A model generated the notes under the pieces. That model was not told where the DNA came from. It ran no database searches and was given only the letters and a program-made list of their open reading frames with translations. The position numbers and the translations under genes are program-made. From positions 1 to 64,000 of the forward strand of contig JAJXVB010000002.1 in assembly GCA_021782365.1 (NCBI GenBank): DNA of 64,000 nucleotides, read 5' to 3'. Positions within the stretch are counted from its first letter, which is position 1. Each line of letters begins with the position of its first letter. This document shows positions 41,152 through 51,700 of this stretch, piece by piece. Origin of the DNA: Pseudomonadota bacterium (GTDB lineage Bacteria > Pseudomonadota > Gammaproteobacteria > Burkholderiales > Gallionellaceae).

Positions 41152-42270
41152 TTGAAAAAAAATTCATGCGATATCTTCTGCAGGGTGGTCGACAACTATG
41201 GCGACATCGGTGTCTGCTGGCGCCTTGCCCGGCAGCTTGCAAACGAGTTCGGTCTTTCGGTCAGGCTCTGGGTGGATGATTTAAGAAGCCTTTCCATGCT
41301 CTGTCCGGAGGCGGACGCCGCACTCGATATCCAGCGCTGCCGAGGGGTGGAAGTGAGACTCTGGGAGAAGGCATTTCCCGAGGTTGATCCTTCCGATCTA
41401 GTGATAGAGACTTTTTCCTGCATGCTGCCTGAGTCCTATATGGCCAGGATGGGCGCATCCCAGGTCTGGATCAACCTTGAATACCTTTCGGCAGAGGGTT
41501 GGGTGGAGGGTTGCCACAAACTGCCATCGCCAAGGCCGCCTCTGGATCGGCATTTCTTTTTTCCGGGGTTCACCAGAAAGACGGGCGGCCTGATACTGGA
41601 AGAGGGCCTTTTTGCAAAAAGAGATGCCTTTCTGAAGGAGGGTATAGGGGGCTTCTGGCGCTCGCTGCAAATGGATGTTCCTCCTGACACGCTCAAGGTC
41701 TCCCTGTTTGCCTACGAGAATGCCGCGCTTTTTGAACTCTTCGATGCATGGGCAAACGGTTTTCAGAAGATATTGTGCCTGGTGCCGGAGGGGCGCATCC
41801 TGCCGCAGGTCATGAGTTATTTCGCGGGAGAGGGCTTTTCCCGCGGCAACTTGCAGGTTGCCGTATTGCCTTTTTTTGAACAGGAGAAGTATGACGAACT
41901 GCTCTGGGCCTCTGACATCAACTTCGTGCGGGGGGAAGATTCCTTCGTCAGAGCCCAGTGGGCGGGAAAGCCATTTGTGTGGCAGATCTATCCCCAGCAG
42001 GACGGAGTGCACTGGGATAAGCTCGAGGCATTTTTGAATCTCTATTGCGGAAGACTTTCAAGGCCCGAAGCCAACGCGTTGCGGAATTTTTGGGAAGTGT
42101 GGAACGGAAATGGGCATTCTGTGGTCCATGCGTGGAGTGAATTTTTATCCGCCCGGGCTGAATTGGAAAGGCGTGCTATGGTTTGGGCCGACGAATTGTC
42201 GGAAAACAATCTCGCTTTGAATTTGCTGGATTATTTCCAGGAAGTCGGTACAATGCGCGCCTTCAAATAG
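41152..42270 (+). CDS. earP: Elongation factor P arginine rhamnosyltransferase EarP
   Basis: A 372-residue GT104 glycosyltransferase that attaches rhamnose from dTDP-rhamnose to Arg32 of [23 protein letters not shown] (residues 6-25) contains Asp14 and Asp18, equivalent to the catalytic-loop Asp residues; [23 protein letters not shown] (read in parts) forms the nucleotide-sugar site. The start is TTG at 41152 with AGG 8 bases upstream; TTG at 41131 is a longer alternative. The partner efp follows 13 bases later. Confidence 0.94.
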   Translation: MKKNSCDIFCRVVDNYGDIGVCWRLARQLANEFGLSVRLWVDDLRSLSMLCPEADAALDIQRCRGVEVRLWEKAFPEVDPSDLVIETFSCMLPESYMARMGASQVWINLEYLSAEGWVEGCHKLPSPRPPLDRHFFFPGFTRKTGGLILEEGLFAKRDAFLKEGIGGFWRSLQMDVPPDTLKVSLFAYENAALFELFDAWANGFQKILCLVPEGRILPQVMSYFAGEGFSRGNLQVAVLPFFEQEKYDELLWASDINFVRGEDSFVRAQWAGKPFVWQIYPQQDGVHWDKLEAFLNLYCGRLSRPEANALRNFWEVWNGNGHSVVHAWSEFLSARAELERRAMVWADELSENNLALNLLDYFQEVGTMRAFK

Positions 42271-42283
42271 AAGGGCAGTAAAC

Positions 42284-42838
42284 ATGAAAACAGCACAAGA
42301 ATTGCGCGCGGGCAACGTCATCATGGTCGGTTCCGACCCGATGGTGATCCTGAAGGCGGAATACAGCCGTTCCGGCCGCAACGGTTCGGTGGTCAAGATG
42401 AAGATGAAGAACCTGTTGACGGAAGCCGGCAAGGAAACCGTCTACAGCGCAGACGACAAGTTCGACCAGATCATACTGGATCGCAAGGAATGCACCTATT
42501 CCTATTTCGCCGAGCCGATGTATGTATTCATGGACGAGGACTACAACCAGTACGAGATCGAAGCCGAATCCATGGGCGATGCGATCAACTACCTTGAAGA
42601 CGGCATGCCATGCGAAGTCGTTTTCTACAACGAAAAGGCGATCTCGGTCGAACTGCCCAACACCATCGTGCGCGAAGTGATCTATACCGAACCAGCGGTG
42701 CGAGGCGACACGTCGGGCAAGGTGATGAAGCCTGCCAAGATCAACGGCGGATTCGAGCTGCCTGTCGCGGCATTCATCGAAATCGGCGACAAGATCGAGA
42801 TCGATACGCGCACCAACGAGTTCAAGAAGCGCGCCTAA
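42284..42838 (+). CDS. efp: Elongation factor P (Arg32 type)
   Basis: A 184-residue translation factor that rescues ribosomes stalled at polyproline. Three beta-barrel domains are expected. The modification loop reads SRSGRNG with Arg at position 32, the residue rhamnosylated by EarP, in place of Lys34 of E. coli EF-P. This agrees with earP directly upstream. A clear intrinsic terminator follows (42851-42879). Confidence 0.96.
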   Translation: MKTAQELRAGNVIMVGSDPMVILKAEYSRSGRNGSVVKMKMKNLLTEAGKETVYSADDKFDQIILDRKECTYSYFAEPMYVFMDEDYNQYEIEAESMGDAINYLEDGMPCEVVFYNEKAISVELPNTIVREVIYTEPAVRGDTSGKVMKPAKINGGFELPVAAFIEIGDKIEIDTRTNEFKKRA

Positions 42839-42850
42839 CATCGTCCTCTA

Positions 42851-42879
42851 AAAAAGCCCGGTCTCATGCCGGGCTTTTT
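42851..42879 (+). terminator. Intrinsic terminator after efp
   Basis: AAAAAGCCCGG (42851-42861), loop TCTCATG and CCGGGCTTTTT (42869-42879): a perfect stem with a run of T, 12 bases after the efp stop. Both strands could use it. Confidence 0.9.
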
Positions 42880-42979
42880 GCGTTGCGCCGATTGCCATTT
42901 GCGGCGCCTGAAGCCATTCCTCGTATCAGCGACTTTGTTATTGAACTTCTCCTGGCTTTCCGTGGTCCCATTCTTGTTT

Positions 42980-42997
42980 GAATCATAAAACTGTAAC
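42980..42997 (+). promoter_or_regulatory. Pho-box-like sequence upstream of a small gene
   Basis: TCATAAAACTGTAAC within 42980-42997 resembles the PhoB-binding consensus CTGTCATAAATCTGTCAT at most positions of its 3' half (TCATAAA and CTGT). It stands 86 bases before the small coiled-coil gene. A phosphate link is speculative. Confidence 0.3.
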
Positions 42998-43082
42998 TTC
43001 ATCGTGCTAAGTTAATCAGGCTTTGCGATGGTCAGTCCAGAATCCCTGCCTTGAAGGCAAATCTACATAAGCGGAGGGTAAT

Positions 43083-43370
43083 ATGTTGAATGGAGATGAA
43101 TCCGAGGTCAAACCGTTTATCAGCGAAATCATGTACAAGGAGATGATGGCAGAGTTGCATGAGCACCGCTATTATCTTGAACAGAAGGTGGAGCAGCGCA
43201 CCGATCATTTGCTAAAGCGCATAGCATCGCTCGAAGCATGCAATGCGACCCTTTGCGACAAGCTTGCGGCAGCCCAGCAGGAACTTGCAAAGCTCAAGAA
43301 GTCTCCGGATCATGCGGTACCGCTGCATGTCATCGACGGAAAGTGGAATGAACGTTTAAGCGTTGCATGA
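43083..43370 (+). CDS. Small coiled-coil protein, unknown function
   Basis: A 95-residue hydrophilic protein. Residues about 18-75 are predicted coiled coil (YLEQKVEQRTDHLLKRIASL resembles the linker that joins sensor and output domains in signalling proteins). No catalytic motif or membrane segment is seen. GGAGGG lies 5 bases before the ATG. It stands alone between efp and the DUF2062 gene, preceded by about 200 bases with a Pho-box-like site. Confidence 0.6.
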   Translation: MLNGDESEVKPFISEIMYKEMMAELHEHRYYLEQKVEQRTDHLLKRIASLEACNATLCDKLAAAQQELAKLKKSPDHAVPLHVIDGKWNERLSVA

Positions 43371-43417
43371 AAGTTTTTACATGGTGAATAAATTCCCGGC
43401 TGTGCGTAGAATGTGCC

Positions 43418-43936
43418 ATGAAGAACTTTCTGCGCAAGTTTTTGCCGGATCACGATTCAATCAAGGGCAATCGCTGGATCAAGCCTTTCGGTAGCTGGCT
43501 GCAAAATCCCAATCTTTGGCATCTGCATCGCCGCACGGTCGCGGGCGGCGTTGCAATCGGCCTGTTTTGCGGTCTGATACCCGTGCCACTGCAGATGCTG
43601 AGCGCTGCGCTGATGGCGGTGCTGTTCCGCGTCAATCTGCCCGTTGCGCTGTTTACCACGCTCTATACCAATCCTTTCACCATCGTGCCGATTTATCTTC
43701 TGGCTTACCGGATAGGCATGTGGGTCGAAGGGTCTGCTTTGAAGGATGTGCCGCATGCCTTCCCAAGCATCCATGCCGATGGCATGTGGAGCTGGCTTAC
43801 GGGTCTTGGCAAGCCGCTATTGCTTGGCTTGCCGATCCTGGGAATAAGCCTCTCGATCGTTGGCTATCTGCTCGTGCGAGCTTCCTGGAGAGTTTTCGTT
43901 GTGATCAAGTGGCGGGGCAGGAAGAGGCGGCGCTAA
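43418..43936 (+). CDS. DUF2062 domain membrane protein
   Basis: A 172-residue protein with DUF2062 features: a basic N-terminus, [45 protein letters not shown] (both read in parts) and a final hydrophobic helix (about 130-160). Function is unknown; the family often lies near envelope or lipoprotein transport genes. It shares 4 bases with the convergent lolD stop. Confidence 0.82.
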   Translation: MKNFLRKFLPDHDSIKGNRWIKPFGSWLQNPNLWHLHRRTVAGGVAIGLFCGLIPVPLQMLSAALMAVLFRVNLPVALFTTLYTNPFTIVPIYLLAYRIGMWVEGSALKDVPHAFPSIHADGMWSWLTGLGKPLLLGLPILGISLSIVGYLLVRASWRVFVVIKWRGRKRRR

Positions 43937-44622
43937 TGCAATATGCCATCGATCAGCTGCAGGCTTTTCTGCATGCGCGAGGCAAGTCCAAGATCGTGGG
44001 TGACGACGATGAAACTCGTGCCCAGTTCCTCGTTCAGCTGCTGCATCAGGTCGAACAGGACTTCCGCGCTTTTTCTGTCGAGGTTTCCGGTGGGCTCATC
44101 CGCCAGCACGCATGCGGGTTTTGTGACCAATGCGCGCGCGACTGCAGCGCGCTGGCGTTCGCCGCCCGATAGCTCTGCGGGCAGGTGATGAATGCGGTGC
44201 GCGAGTCCGACTCTTTCAAGCATTGCGCCGGCAACGGGCTCGGCTTCCCTGCGCTTCATGCCGCGTATCAGAAGCGGCATCGCGACGTTCTCAAGTGCGG
44301 TGAATTCCGGGAGCAGGTGGTGGAACTGATAGACGAAGCCCAGGGACTGGTTGCGGATCATGCCGCGCTGCACTTCATTCATCTTCTCCACTTCCTGCCC
44401 CAGTATCTGAACGCTGCCGCTGGTCGCATTGTCAAGGCCGCCCAGAAGATGCAAGAGCGTGCTCTTGCCTGATCCGGATGCGCCGACGATTGCGATGCGC
44501 TCTCCGCGTTCGACTGACAGCGTGACGCCTTTTAATACGGATACATCGGCCTTGCCAAGCGTATAGGTCTTGCTCAGGTTCTGGCATGCAATCACAGGTT
44601 TCAGAGATGTCATCTCATTCAT
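43933..44622 (-). CDS. lolD: Lipoprotein-releasing system ATP-binding protein LolD
   Basis: A 229-residue ABC ATPase that powers release of outer-membrane lipoproteins from the inner membrane. Walker [10 protein letters not shown] (about 48-56), signature ELSGGERQR, Walker [12 protein letters not shown] and the LolD-typical [15 protein letters not shown] are present. It overlaps the lolC/E stop by 8 bases, so translation is coupled. ATG at 44613 is an alternative start. Confidence 0.95.
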   Translation of the reverse strand: MNEMTSLKPVIACQNLSKTYTLGKADVSVLKGVTLSVERGERIAIVGASGSGKSTLLHLLGGLDNATSGSVQILGQEVEKMNEVQRGMIRNQSLGFVYQFHHLLPEFTALENVAMPLLIRGMKRREAEPVAGAMLERVGLAHRIHHLPAELSGGERQRAAVARALVTKPACVLADEPTGNLDRKSAEVLFDLMQQLNEELGTSFIVVTHDLGLASRMQKSLQLIDGILH

Positions 44623-45859
44623 AGCGCAGCGCCTCTGCGGGTTGTGTTTGGGATGCGCGGTAGCTCGGATAAATGGTCGCGATCAAGCTGATCAGGAAAG
44701 AGATGCCGGACACAAGCAAGACTTCGTGATAGCGCAGGTCCGATGGCAGCTCGCTGATGTAGTACACATCCTTGGACAGGAACTGCACGCCGAACAGGTG
44801 CTCGATGAAAGGCACCACCACATCGAGATTGAGCGCCAGCAGTATCCCTGAAACGCTGCCTGCCAGCGTGCCTATCAGTCCGATCACCACACCCTGCACG
44901 ATGAAAATCTTCATGATGCTTGCTGGAGATGCGCCCAGCGTGCGAAGAATCGCGATGTCTGCCTGCTTGTCGGTGACTGCCATCACGAGCGTGGAGACGA
45001 TGTTGAAGGCGGCCACCGCGACGATCAGGGACAGAATGATGAACATCATCTTCTTTTCCATCTTCACCGCGCTGAAATAGTTGCTGTTTGCGTGTGTCCA
45101 GTCATTGGCATAGATGTCGGGGGGGAATTGGCGCTGCAATTCGCTTGCGACATAGGGCGCATTGTCGACATCCTTGAGCTTGGTGCTGATGCCGGTCACC
45201 GCATCTCCAAGCTGAAACAGCTTTTGCGCGTCAAAGATGTCGATGAGCGCCAGGCTGTTGTCATAGGGCGCCATGCCGATCTCGAAAATTCCCACAACGC
45301 GGAACTGCTTCAAGCGAGGCATCATTCCGGCCGGCGTGATGGATCCTTGCGGCGCGATCAGCATGACCTTGTCGTTCATCCTGACACCCAATGCACGCGC
45401 GAGATCCGAACCCAGCACGATGCCGAATTCACCAGGACGCAGATTGGAAAGACTACCCTCCTTGACCTTGCTCGCGAGTTCGGTGATCGCGGTCTCCCTT
45501 TCGGGAGCTATGCCGCGCACCATCACCCCCTGTACGCTCTGGCCGAAGGAAAGCATGCCCTGGCCGGAGACATAGGGAGCGGCAGCTTTCACATCAGGGG
45601 CGCGTTCGACCTTTTCCAATATGTTTTGCCAGTTTTCCATGCGTCCGCCATCTGCCACCACCTCGAGCTGGGGGGAGGCGCCCAGCATGCGCGCGCGTAT
45701 TTCCTTCTGGAAGCCGTTCATCACAGACAGCACGACGATCAGCGCCATCACGCCAAGCGCCATGCCCAACATTGAGATCAGCGAGATGAAGGAGATGAAG
45801 TGGTTGCGCCTTTTGGCGCGCGTATAGCGCAGGCCGATGAAGAGTTCGTAGGGTTGCAA
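44615..45859 (-). CDS. lolC: Lipoprotein-releasing system permease LolC/LolE family
   Basis: A 414-residue permease: one N-terminal helix (about 24-47), a large periplasmic domain (about 48-265) and three C-terminal helices. [27 protein letters not shown] and [16 protein letters not shown] are LolC/E hallmarks, shown here in parts. A single gene stands where enterobacteria have lolC and lolE, as is usual in betaproteobacteria with a LolF-like or homodimeric arrangement; symbol lolC is provisional. The start is TTG. Confidence 0.9.
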   Translation of the reverse strand: MQPYELFIGLRYTRAKRRNHFISFISLISMLGMALGVMALIVVLSVMNGFQKEIRARMLGASPQLEVVADGGRMENWQNILEKVERAPDVKAAAPYVSGQGMLSFGQSVQGVMVRGIAPERETAITELASKVKEGSLSNLRPGEFGIVLGSDLARALGVRMNDKVMLIAPQGSITPAGMMPRLKQFRVVGIFEIGMAPYDNSLALIDIFDAQKLFQLGDAVTGISTKLKDVDNAPYVASELQRQFPPDIYANDWTHANSNYFSAVKMEKKMMFIILSLIVAVAAFNIVSTLVMAVTDKQADIAILRTLGASPASIMKIFIVQGVVIGLIGTLAGSVSGILLALNLDVVVPFIEHLFGVQFLSKDVYYISELPSDLRYHEVLLVSGISFLISLIATIYPSYRASQTQPAEALRYE

Positions 45860-45941
45860 GGTTAGTGGTCGCGTGGATCAAACGGCCGATAGTTTGCCAC
45901 AATCCTGGGGAGTATGCTTGAGTGATGATAAACTTTCCCCT

Positions 45942-46913
45942 GTGAATTGCGTTCATCTGATCATTGTGGATTTGTTGCTTCCCAGGGAGGCGCGAGCGGG
46001 CTTGCGTATTTCTGCAATGGAGAAAATCCTTGCACGAGGGAAGCGGCAGACGCTTCCCGCAATTCCTGTCGAGACCTTGCTGGGCGATCTCTTTGGGCTT
46101 TCGGGAGGGACGGCATCAGTTTGCGCTGCTTTCGATGGACTTCCAAAGGGCATCTGGATGCGCGCCGATCCCGTTCATGTGCGGCTGGAGCGCGATCGGG
46201 TGGTGCTGTTGCCAGAGGTCAATGTCAGCAATGAAGAGTCCTCTGAGTTTTGCGCGAGTCTCAACGCGCATTTTGCAGGGGAGGGCATGGAATTCTTCGC
46301 GCCGCATGCGAACCGCTGGTATGTGCGCCTTGAAGCGCTGCCCGGCATCGAGACCGTGCCGCTTTCTCAGGCTGCATTTTGCGACATGCGCGAAAATCTT
46401 CCTGAAGGGGGCGACGAGCGGCGCTGGCGGCAGATTTTCAACGAGATACAGATGCTGCTGTTTGCACACCCTGTCAACGAGATGCGCGAGTCAAGCGGAG
46501 AACTGCCCATCAACAGCGTCTGGTTTTGGGGAAATGGTGAAATTGCGCGCGTCTCATCCCCGTTTGATCATGTGAGTGGAGATGATGAGTTGAGCGAGAT
46601 GTTTGCATCATTCTCAGGCACTCCTTTTTCGCGATGGGGGAAACAGTGGCGTGGCTCATCTGAAAATGAGCTTCTCGTATACACGGGACTGAGACGCGCC
46701 TTGCAGCGAGGCGATTTGTCAGCCTGGCAAAAGGCTTTGCAGGATTTTGAAAACGATTATGCGAGGCCGCTTTTGCAAGCTTTACGTCAGGGAAGGATTT
46801 CGAGATTGAATCTGGATATTCTGGGCGCTGGTCATCTTCATCGTCTGACCCTTGAGCGCATGGACGCCTGGGCATTCTGGCGCAATAGCCGTTTGCTGGA
46901 GGAGGGACCATGA
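45942..46913 (+). CDS. RPFE/ApgM-like protein (phosphoglycerate mutase-related)
   Basis: A protein of about 323 residues read from GTG at 45942; an earlier GTG at 45873 is possible. It resembles betaproteobacterial proteins annotated as regulatory protein RPFE type or cofactor-independent phosphoglycerate mutase-like, with HLIIVDLLLP at the start, WMRADPVHVRLERDRVVLLP in the middle and a conserved SVWFWGNGE. The full metal-binding set of phosphoglycerate mutase is not visible, so catalysis is doubtful. In relatives it precedes recJ; here the next gene is accA and recJ is absent. Confidence 0.72.
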   Translation: MNCVHLIIVDLLLPREARAGLRISAMEKILARGKRQTLPAIPVETLLGDLFGLSGGTASVCAAFDGLPKGIWMRADPVHVRLERDRVVLLPEVNVSNEESSEFCASLNAHFAGEGMEFFAPHANRWYVRLEALPGIETVPLSQAAFCDMRENLPEGGDERRWRQIFNEIQMLLFAHPVNEMRESSGELPINSVWFWGNGEIARVSSPFDHVSGDDELSEMFASFSGTPFSRWGKQWRGSSENELLVYTGLRRALQRGDLSAWQKALQDFENDYARPLLQALRQGRISRLNLDILGAGHLHRLTLERMDAWAFWRNSRLLEEGP

Positions 46914-47032
46914 AATTTTGCTGCACCAGCATGAATGCAAAAGCCTGGTTTGTAGTATCATCGCGCCGCGATCGATGGTGCTGCCATCTACAATAATCCA
47001 TGCCGAAAACTGGCAACGAGCAAGGTATCCAT

Positions 47033-48004
47033 ATGAAAGTCACATTCCTTGATTTTGAAGACTCCATTGCGGATTTGGAAGACAAGATCGAACAGCTGCG
47101 CAGTATGCAGGATGACACAGCAACGCTCGATATCGCCGATGAGGTCGAGCAGCTTTCGAAGAAAAGCGAGATGCTCCTGAAAGAGCTGTATGCAAAGCTC
47201 ACGCCATGGCAGATATCCAAGGTATCCCGCCACCCCCAGCGTCCTTATACGCTGGATTACATCGAGCATCTATTCACCGATTTTGAAGAGCTGCACGGCG
47301 ACCGCAACTTTGCCGACGACAAGGCGATAGTCGGCGGCCTTGCTCGTTTCAACGGGCAGAGCGTGATGGTGATCGGCCACCAGAAGGGTCGCGACACCAA
47401 GGAAAAGATTGCGCGCAATTTCGGCATGCCGAGACCGGAAGGTTATCGCAAGGCGATGCGGCTGATGCGGCTGGCCGAGAAGTTTGGCATTCCCATCATG
47501 ACTTTCGTCGATACGCCAGGCGCCTATCCCGGCGTGGGTGCGGAAGAGCGCGGCCAGTCCGAGGCAATCGGGCGCAACCTCTATGAGATGAGCGAATTGC
47601 GCGTCCCCATCATCTGCACCATCATAGGTGAAGGCGGATCGGGCGGTGCGCTGGCGATCGCGGTAGGGGATGCGATGCTGATGCTGCAGTACAGCACCTA
47701 TTCCGTGATCTCGCCTGAAGGCTGCGCCTCTATACTCTGGAAGAGTGCCGACAAGGCGGAAGATGCGGCCGAAACCTTGGGTATTACCGCAAACCGCCTG
47801 AAAGCGTTGGGGCTTGCGGACAAGGTCATTGCTGAGCCGCTTGGCGGCGCCCATCGCGATTACCCGGCGACCATGCAGAACGTGAAAAAGGCATTGCAGG
47901 ATGCGCTGAAGTCCGCCCAGACAAAGTCCGTCGATGATTTGCTGCGGGATCGCTTCAATCGCCTGATGAGCTATGGCAAGTTCAAGGAAATCGAGCTTAG
48001 CTGA
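47033..48004 (+). CDS. accA: Acetyl-CoA carboxylase carboxyltransferase subunit alpha
   Basis: A 323-residue carboxyltransferase subunit that, with AccD, moves the carboxyl group from biotin to acetyl-CoA for fatty acid synthesis. Length and blocks match: [42 protein letters not shown] and [16 protein letters not shown] (in parts, Gly-Gly oxyanion sites). AAGG stands 8 bases before the ATG. The 3' end overlaps the tilS start by 32 bases. Confidence 0.96.
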   Translation: MKVTFLDFEDSIADLEDKIEQLRSMQDDTATLDIADEVEQLSKKSEMLLKELYAKLTPWQISKVSRHPQRPYTLDYIEHLFTDFEELHGDRNFADDKAIVGGLARFNGQSVMVIGHQKGRDTKEKIARNFGMPRPEGYRKAMRLMRLAEKFGIPIMTFVDTPGAYPGVGAEERGQSEAIGRNLYEMSELRVPIICTIIGEGGSGGALAIAVGDAMLMLQYSTYSVISPEGCASILWKSADKAEDAAETLGITANRLKALGLADKVIAEPLGGAHRDYPATMQNVKKALQDALKSAQTKSVDDLLRDRFNRLMSYGKFKEIELS

Positions 48005-49304
48005 ACTGGCAGGTGGCATTGCTGCAATGCTGCCCGCCGGCAGTTCGATACTGGTGGGTTTGAGCGGCGGAATGGACTCGGTTGTGCTGCTCGATCTGCT
48101 TTATGGCCAGGCCTCCCGTTTTTCCTGGAACATCAAAGCCCTTCATGTGCATCACGGCATCAGCCCTAACGCCGATCATTGGGCGCATTTCTGCACGGAT
48201 TTGTGCGCGCGTCTCAACATCCCGATTGCGGTCAGGAATGTGGACATCGCTCCCTTGCATGCGCACGGAGTGGAGGCGGCTGCGCGCAAGCTCAGATATG
48301 CGGCATTTTCTGAAGAGTCCTGCGATTATGTGGCGCTTGCGCATCATCAGGATGATCAGGTGGAAACCCTTTTCCTGCAGCTTTTGCGAGGCGCAGGTGT
48401 CAGGGGGGCGAGCGCGATGCCTATGGTTTCTGACGATGGCGCAAGACATAAGGTCATCCGGCCCCTGCTGCATTGCACGCGCGATCAGATCCTGGAATAT
48501 GCGAATGAACGTTCGCTGGAATGGATAGAGGACGAGAGCAATGCGGATGTGAATTATCCGCGCAACTTTTTGCGGCATCGTCTTTTGCCGCTGCTTGCGC
48601 AAAAATTTCCAGGATACCGTGAGACATTGTCCAGGAGTGCGGGGCATTTCGCCGAGGCGAGCTCCTTGCTCGACGATCTGGCAGGAATGGATGGCATTCA
48701 GGCGATATCGAACGGCGCTTTGAGCATTGAGGTGTTGCAGGGCTTGAGCCATGCGCGGGCAAAAAACCTGCTGCGCTATTTTCTGCATTCAGAAAAGGCG
48801 CCTATGCCTCAGGTTGCTCAGATCGACGAAATGCTGCGCCAGATTCTCATGGCAAAGAATGACGCGGATGTTGCGGTCGAATTTGGGGGCTGGCAAGTGC
48901 GGCGTTTTCGAGGACATGTTTACGCATTGCACATGCTGGAGAAATTTGATCCAAACCTGGAATTGCCATGGTGCGGGGAGTCGCAGCTATCTTGGCTGGC
49001 AACCGGGAGGATAATCAACTTTTCCCAATCGATGGGATCGGGGATGAGCCTAACAAAATTGCAGCGTTCTCCCGTGACATTGAGATTGAGAAAAGGGGGC
49101 GAGGCGTTGCGACCTGCGCCAGGATCTGCTACGCGCAGCCTGAAGAACTTGTTTCAGGAACACGGCATTCCGCCCTGGCAGCGCGAAAGACTGCCGCTGC
49201 TTTATTGCGGGGAGGATCTTGTCAGCGTGATCGGAGTTGCGATTGCTGCGGAATATCAGTGCACGGAAGGGGAGGCTGGCATAATTGTGGAAATGGCTTC
49301 TTGA
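47973..49304 (+). CDS. tilS: tRNA(Ile)-lysidine synthase
   Basis: A 443-residue N-type ATP pyrophosphatase that puts lysine on C34 of tRNA-Ile(CAU). P-loop SGGMDS (about 30-35), [17 protein letters not shown] and [20 protein letters not shown] are typical, with the C-terminal TilS domain (about 370-440). ATG at 47973 overlaps accA; ATG at 48030 would give a shorter form starting MLPAGSS. accA-tilS adjacency is standard in this group. Confidence 0.94.
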   Translation: MASSRKSSLAELAGGIAAMLPAGSSILVGLSGGMDSVVLLDLLYGQASRFSWNIKALHVHHGISPNADHWAHFCTDLCARLNIPIAVRNVDIAPLHAHGVEAAARKLRYAAFSEESCDYVALAHHQDDQVETLFLQLLRGAGVRGASAMPMVSDDGARHKVIRPLLHCTRDQILEYANERSLEWIEDESNADVNYPRNFLRHRLLPLLAQKFPGYRETLSRSAGHFAEASSLLDDLAGMDGIQAISNGALSIEVLQGLSHARAKNLLRYFLHSEKAPMPQVAQIDEMLRQILMAKNDADVAVEFGGWQVRRFRGHVYALHMLEKFDPNLELPWCGESQLSWLATGRIINFSQSMGSGMSLTKLQRSPVTLRLRKGGEALRPAPGSATRSLKNLFQEHGIPPWQRERLPLLYCGEDLVSVIGVAIAAEYQCTEGEAGIIVEMAS

Positions 49305-49312
49305 ACGGTTAC

Positions 49313-50602
49313 TCAGGAATCACTCTGTTTTTTAGACCATTCTATCTGTTTCAGTTTGATCAGCGGTTTTCCCGGGATGCTTCCGTCAGGAGGCTGAAGT
49401 TCGCGTATCAGGGGGTGCTTCAGCTCATCATCGCTGAGTTCGGCCTTTGCGGGATACGTGACCTTGCCCTGGACTGCCTGAACCGGCTTTGGTTTTTCTG
49501 CGGGTTTGGTGGCTGGGGGTTCAGCAGGTTTTGGGTTCGCCGCTGCAGTTTTGACGGGCTCCTGTGGTTTCGCAGCGAGAGCCTTGGCTTCCTTATCGGC
49601 CTTGGCCTCTTTCTCCGCCTTTGCCTCTTTTTCGGCCTTGGCGCGCTTGTCTTCGGCCTCTATTTCTCTTCTGCGTCGGGCAGCTTCGGCGTTGATTTCG
49701 GCGCGGCGTCTTTCCATCTGAATTGCCAGCTGGCTGCGCTGATTTGCGCGTGCCCTGTCGGCTTTGATCTGGGCTAGCTCCTTCTTGATGTCGTCCAGTA
49801 ACATTCTGACATCGTTCAAGTCCTCTTTCTGGAAGTTTGCATTGGATGCTGCCTTTATCCTTGCCGATTCTTCAGCCTGCCTGATCGCAGCTTCTTCTTC
49901 CGCCTTGCGTGCGGCTTCAGCTTCTCTCGCCTTGCGTTCGTCTTCAAATTTGGCCTCAGTCGTCTGACGCTGGGCGATGTCCTTTTGGAGCGCATCTCGG
50001 TTGGAAAGATAGGCCTTGCGCTGGTTCTCGTCGCTGGCATAGTTGGCGGCCGTGGCATACCATTTTGCGGCCATCGCATCGTTTTGCGGGACGCCCAATC
50101 CCTTTACATAGCATTCGGCCAGTTTGGCATGCGCGCTGGCATTGCCCTGCTCGGCAGCCATTCGATACCATTTGACGGCCTCTTTGTCGTCTTCGGGGAC
50201 GCCAAGGCCTGAAGCATAAATCTGCCCGACCTGAAGCTCCGCATATGCATTCCCTTGTTTCGCGGACTGGGTCAGCCAATGCAGTGCCTTCTGGTAGTCT
50301 TGGGCTGTTCCCGTGCCGCGTTCATACATCATGCCAAGATCGGCCTGGGCTTGAGCATGGCCCTGTTCTGCCGCTGCAATATACCATTGAAGCGCGACGG
50401 CATAGTCTCGCTGTATGATGCGATTTTGCGTGTACAAGACGCCCAGATTGAATTGCGCGACAGGATCCCCCTTCTTGGCCAGCGGGAGAAACAGGGTGAC
50501 GGCCTTGAGGTAATCGCCGGCCTCTTTGGCTCGCAGCGCCTCGTCGAGCTCGCCGGCCCATGCTGAAGTGGTCAGCAATAACAATATGATCAATATTCTC
50601 AT
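49313..50602 (-). CDS. Secreted Sel1-repeat protein with long charged coiled coil
   Basis: A 429-residue protein. A signal peptide (1-16, ending TSAWA) is followed by five Sel1/TPR-like repeats (about 20-195; ALQWYIAAAEQGHAQAQADLG and similar units), a Glu/Lys/Ala coiled coil (about 205-360, with repeats of KAEKEA), a Pro/Ala/Lys linker (about 340-390) and a short conserved end. It likely works as a periplasmic scaffold. Its partner is unknown. It converges on tilS with 8 bases between stops. Confidence 0.75.
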   Translation of the reverse strand: MRILIILLLLTTSAWAGELDEALRAKEAGDYLKAVTLFLPLAKKGDPVAQFNLGVLYTQNRIIQRDYAVALQWYIAAAEQGHAQAQADLGMMYERGTGTAQDYQKALHWLTQSAKQGNAYAELQVGQIYASGLGVPEDDKEAVKWYRMAAEQGNASAHAKLAECYVKGLGVPQNDAMAAKWYATAANYASDENQRKAYLSNRDALQKDIAQRQTTEAKFEDERKAREAEAARKAEEEAAIRQAEESARIKAASNANFQKEDLNDVRMLLDDIKKELAQIKADRARANQRSQLAIQMERRRAEINAEAARRRREIEAEDKRAKAEKEAKAEKEAKADKEAKALAAKPQEPVKTAAANPKPAEPPATKPAEKPKPVQAVQGKVTYPAKAELSDDELKHPLIRELQPPDGSIPGKPLIKLKQIEWSKKQSDS

Positions 50603-50746
50603 CGGGTTGTTTCTTCAGGCTTGGCGATATGGATGTGCCGGCCGTTATGCTGGGATCTATGCTCCTGGTTTTCGGGCGGCAGACTGCCTTCATGACTGAT
50701 ATCGGCATATTCAGGGAAAACTTTACCTTGGAGGTGCTGAGGAAAG

Positions 50747-51694
50747 TCAGCCGGGGGAGTGGCAGGTCACGCGGTTGCGTCCGGCCTTTTTCGAGGCATA
50801 AAGCGCTTGGTCGGCCTCGTCGATCAGTTGTTCATAACCGGATTGATCGATTTTGAATGCCGACACACCCATGCTGATGCTGACCTTGATCTGAGTGTCC
50901 TGGAAATTCACCGGGGTCTGCTCAATGGCCTTTCGTACCCGATCTGCGAGGAAGCATGAGTCTTCGAGCGATGTGAAGGGAAGGATGATGCCGAATTCTT
51001 CCCCGCCATAGCGTCCGAATGTGTCTGTTGTGCGCAGCATGCTGCCTACGCGCTGCGCTATGCTGCGCAAGACCTCGTCTCCGCCGAGATGCCCATAGCC
51101 GTCGTTGACCTTCTTGAAGTGGTCGAGGTCGAAAAGGATGAATGAAAACGCCTCGCCATAACGCTTTGCCCGGTCGAACTCAATGGCGATATGCTTTTCG
51201 AGATAGCGGCGATTGTAAATTCCGGTCAGGCCGTCCCGGTTGCTGCTTTCTCCCAGGGTTTCTAGCGCCTCTTTGAGCAGCGTCTGGCTGAACGCGACAT
51301 CGGTCGCGTCCATCAGCGTGATGCAGACCGATTCGACCTCGCCGCTTTCATTTTTGACTGGCAGGAAGGTGCAGTTCTGGAACATGAATTCGCATCCGCC
51401 GGTGATGGGGCGGTTGTGCGGGAAGCGGAACAGATAGGGCCTTTGTTCCCATGAAGTGAATGCAAAATTTTTGAGCAGGAAAACGCTCTGGATCTTTTTC
51501 GCAAGCCAGGTTTCTGGCAGATCAGGGAAGCATGAGAACAGATTTTTGCCGATCACTTCATCGGCACGGCGCTCGCTGTGTCTTGCCATGAAATGGTTCC
51601 ATAGCGTGATTTCCATGTTGCGGTTGACCACGAGGATGCCGACATCGATCCACTCAACGATGAAGTCAGGCAGATTTTTTTGGATATTGGTCAA
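50747..51694 (-). CDS. PAS-GGDEF diguanylate cyclase
   Basis: A 315-residue soluble protein with a PAS domain (about 12-130) and a GGDEF domain (about 148-312). The active-site motif is GGEEF (YGGEEFGIILP), so it should make c-di-GMP; an inhibitory RxxD site is not obvious. It follows the cheC-like gene by 6 bases and ends a three-gene operon with a response regulator. The interval 50603-50746 beyond its stop contains no supported gene. Confidence 0.92.
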   Translation of the reverse strand: MTNIQKNLPDFIVEWIDVGILVVNRNMEITLWNHFMARHSERRADEVIGKNLFSCFPDLPETWLAKKIQSVFLLKNFAFTSWEQRPYLFRFPHNRPITGGCEFMFQNCTFLPVKNESGEVESVCITLMDATDVAFSQTLLKEALETLGESSNRDGLTGIYNRRYLEKHIAIEFDRAKRYGEAFSFILFDLDHFKKVNDGYGHLGGDEVLRSIAQRVGSMLRTTDTFGRYGGEEFGIILPFTSLEDSCFLADRVRKAIEQTPVNFQDTQIKVSISMGVSAFKIDQSGYEQLIDEADQALYASKKAGRNRVTCHSPG

Positions 51695-51700
51695 CGCGGT

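Noticed and set aside
46910-46996. A short plus-strand frame starting in the stop of the RPFE/ApgM-like gene
   Set aside because: About 28 codons, rich in Cys and Trp, with no family resemblance and no ribosome binding site; more likely leader sequence before accA.
50322-50708. A 128-codon minus-strand frame overlapping the start of the Sel1 gene
   Set aside because: It is in a different frame from the signal peptide and repeats, with a composition typical of a shifted frame.
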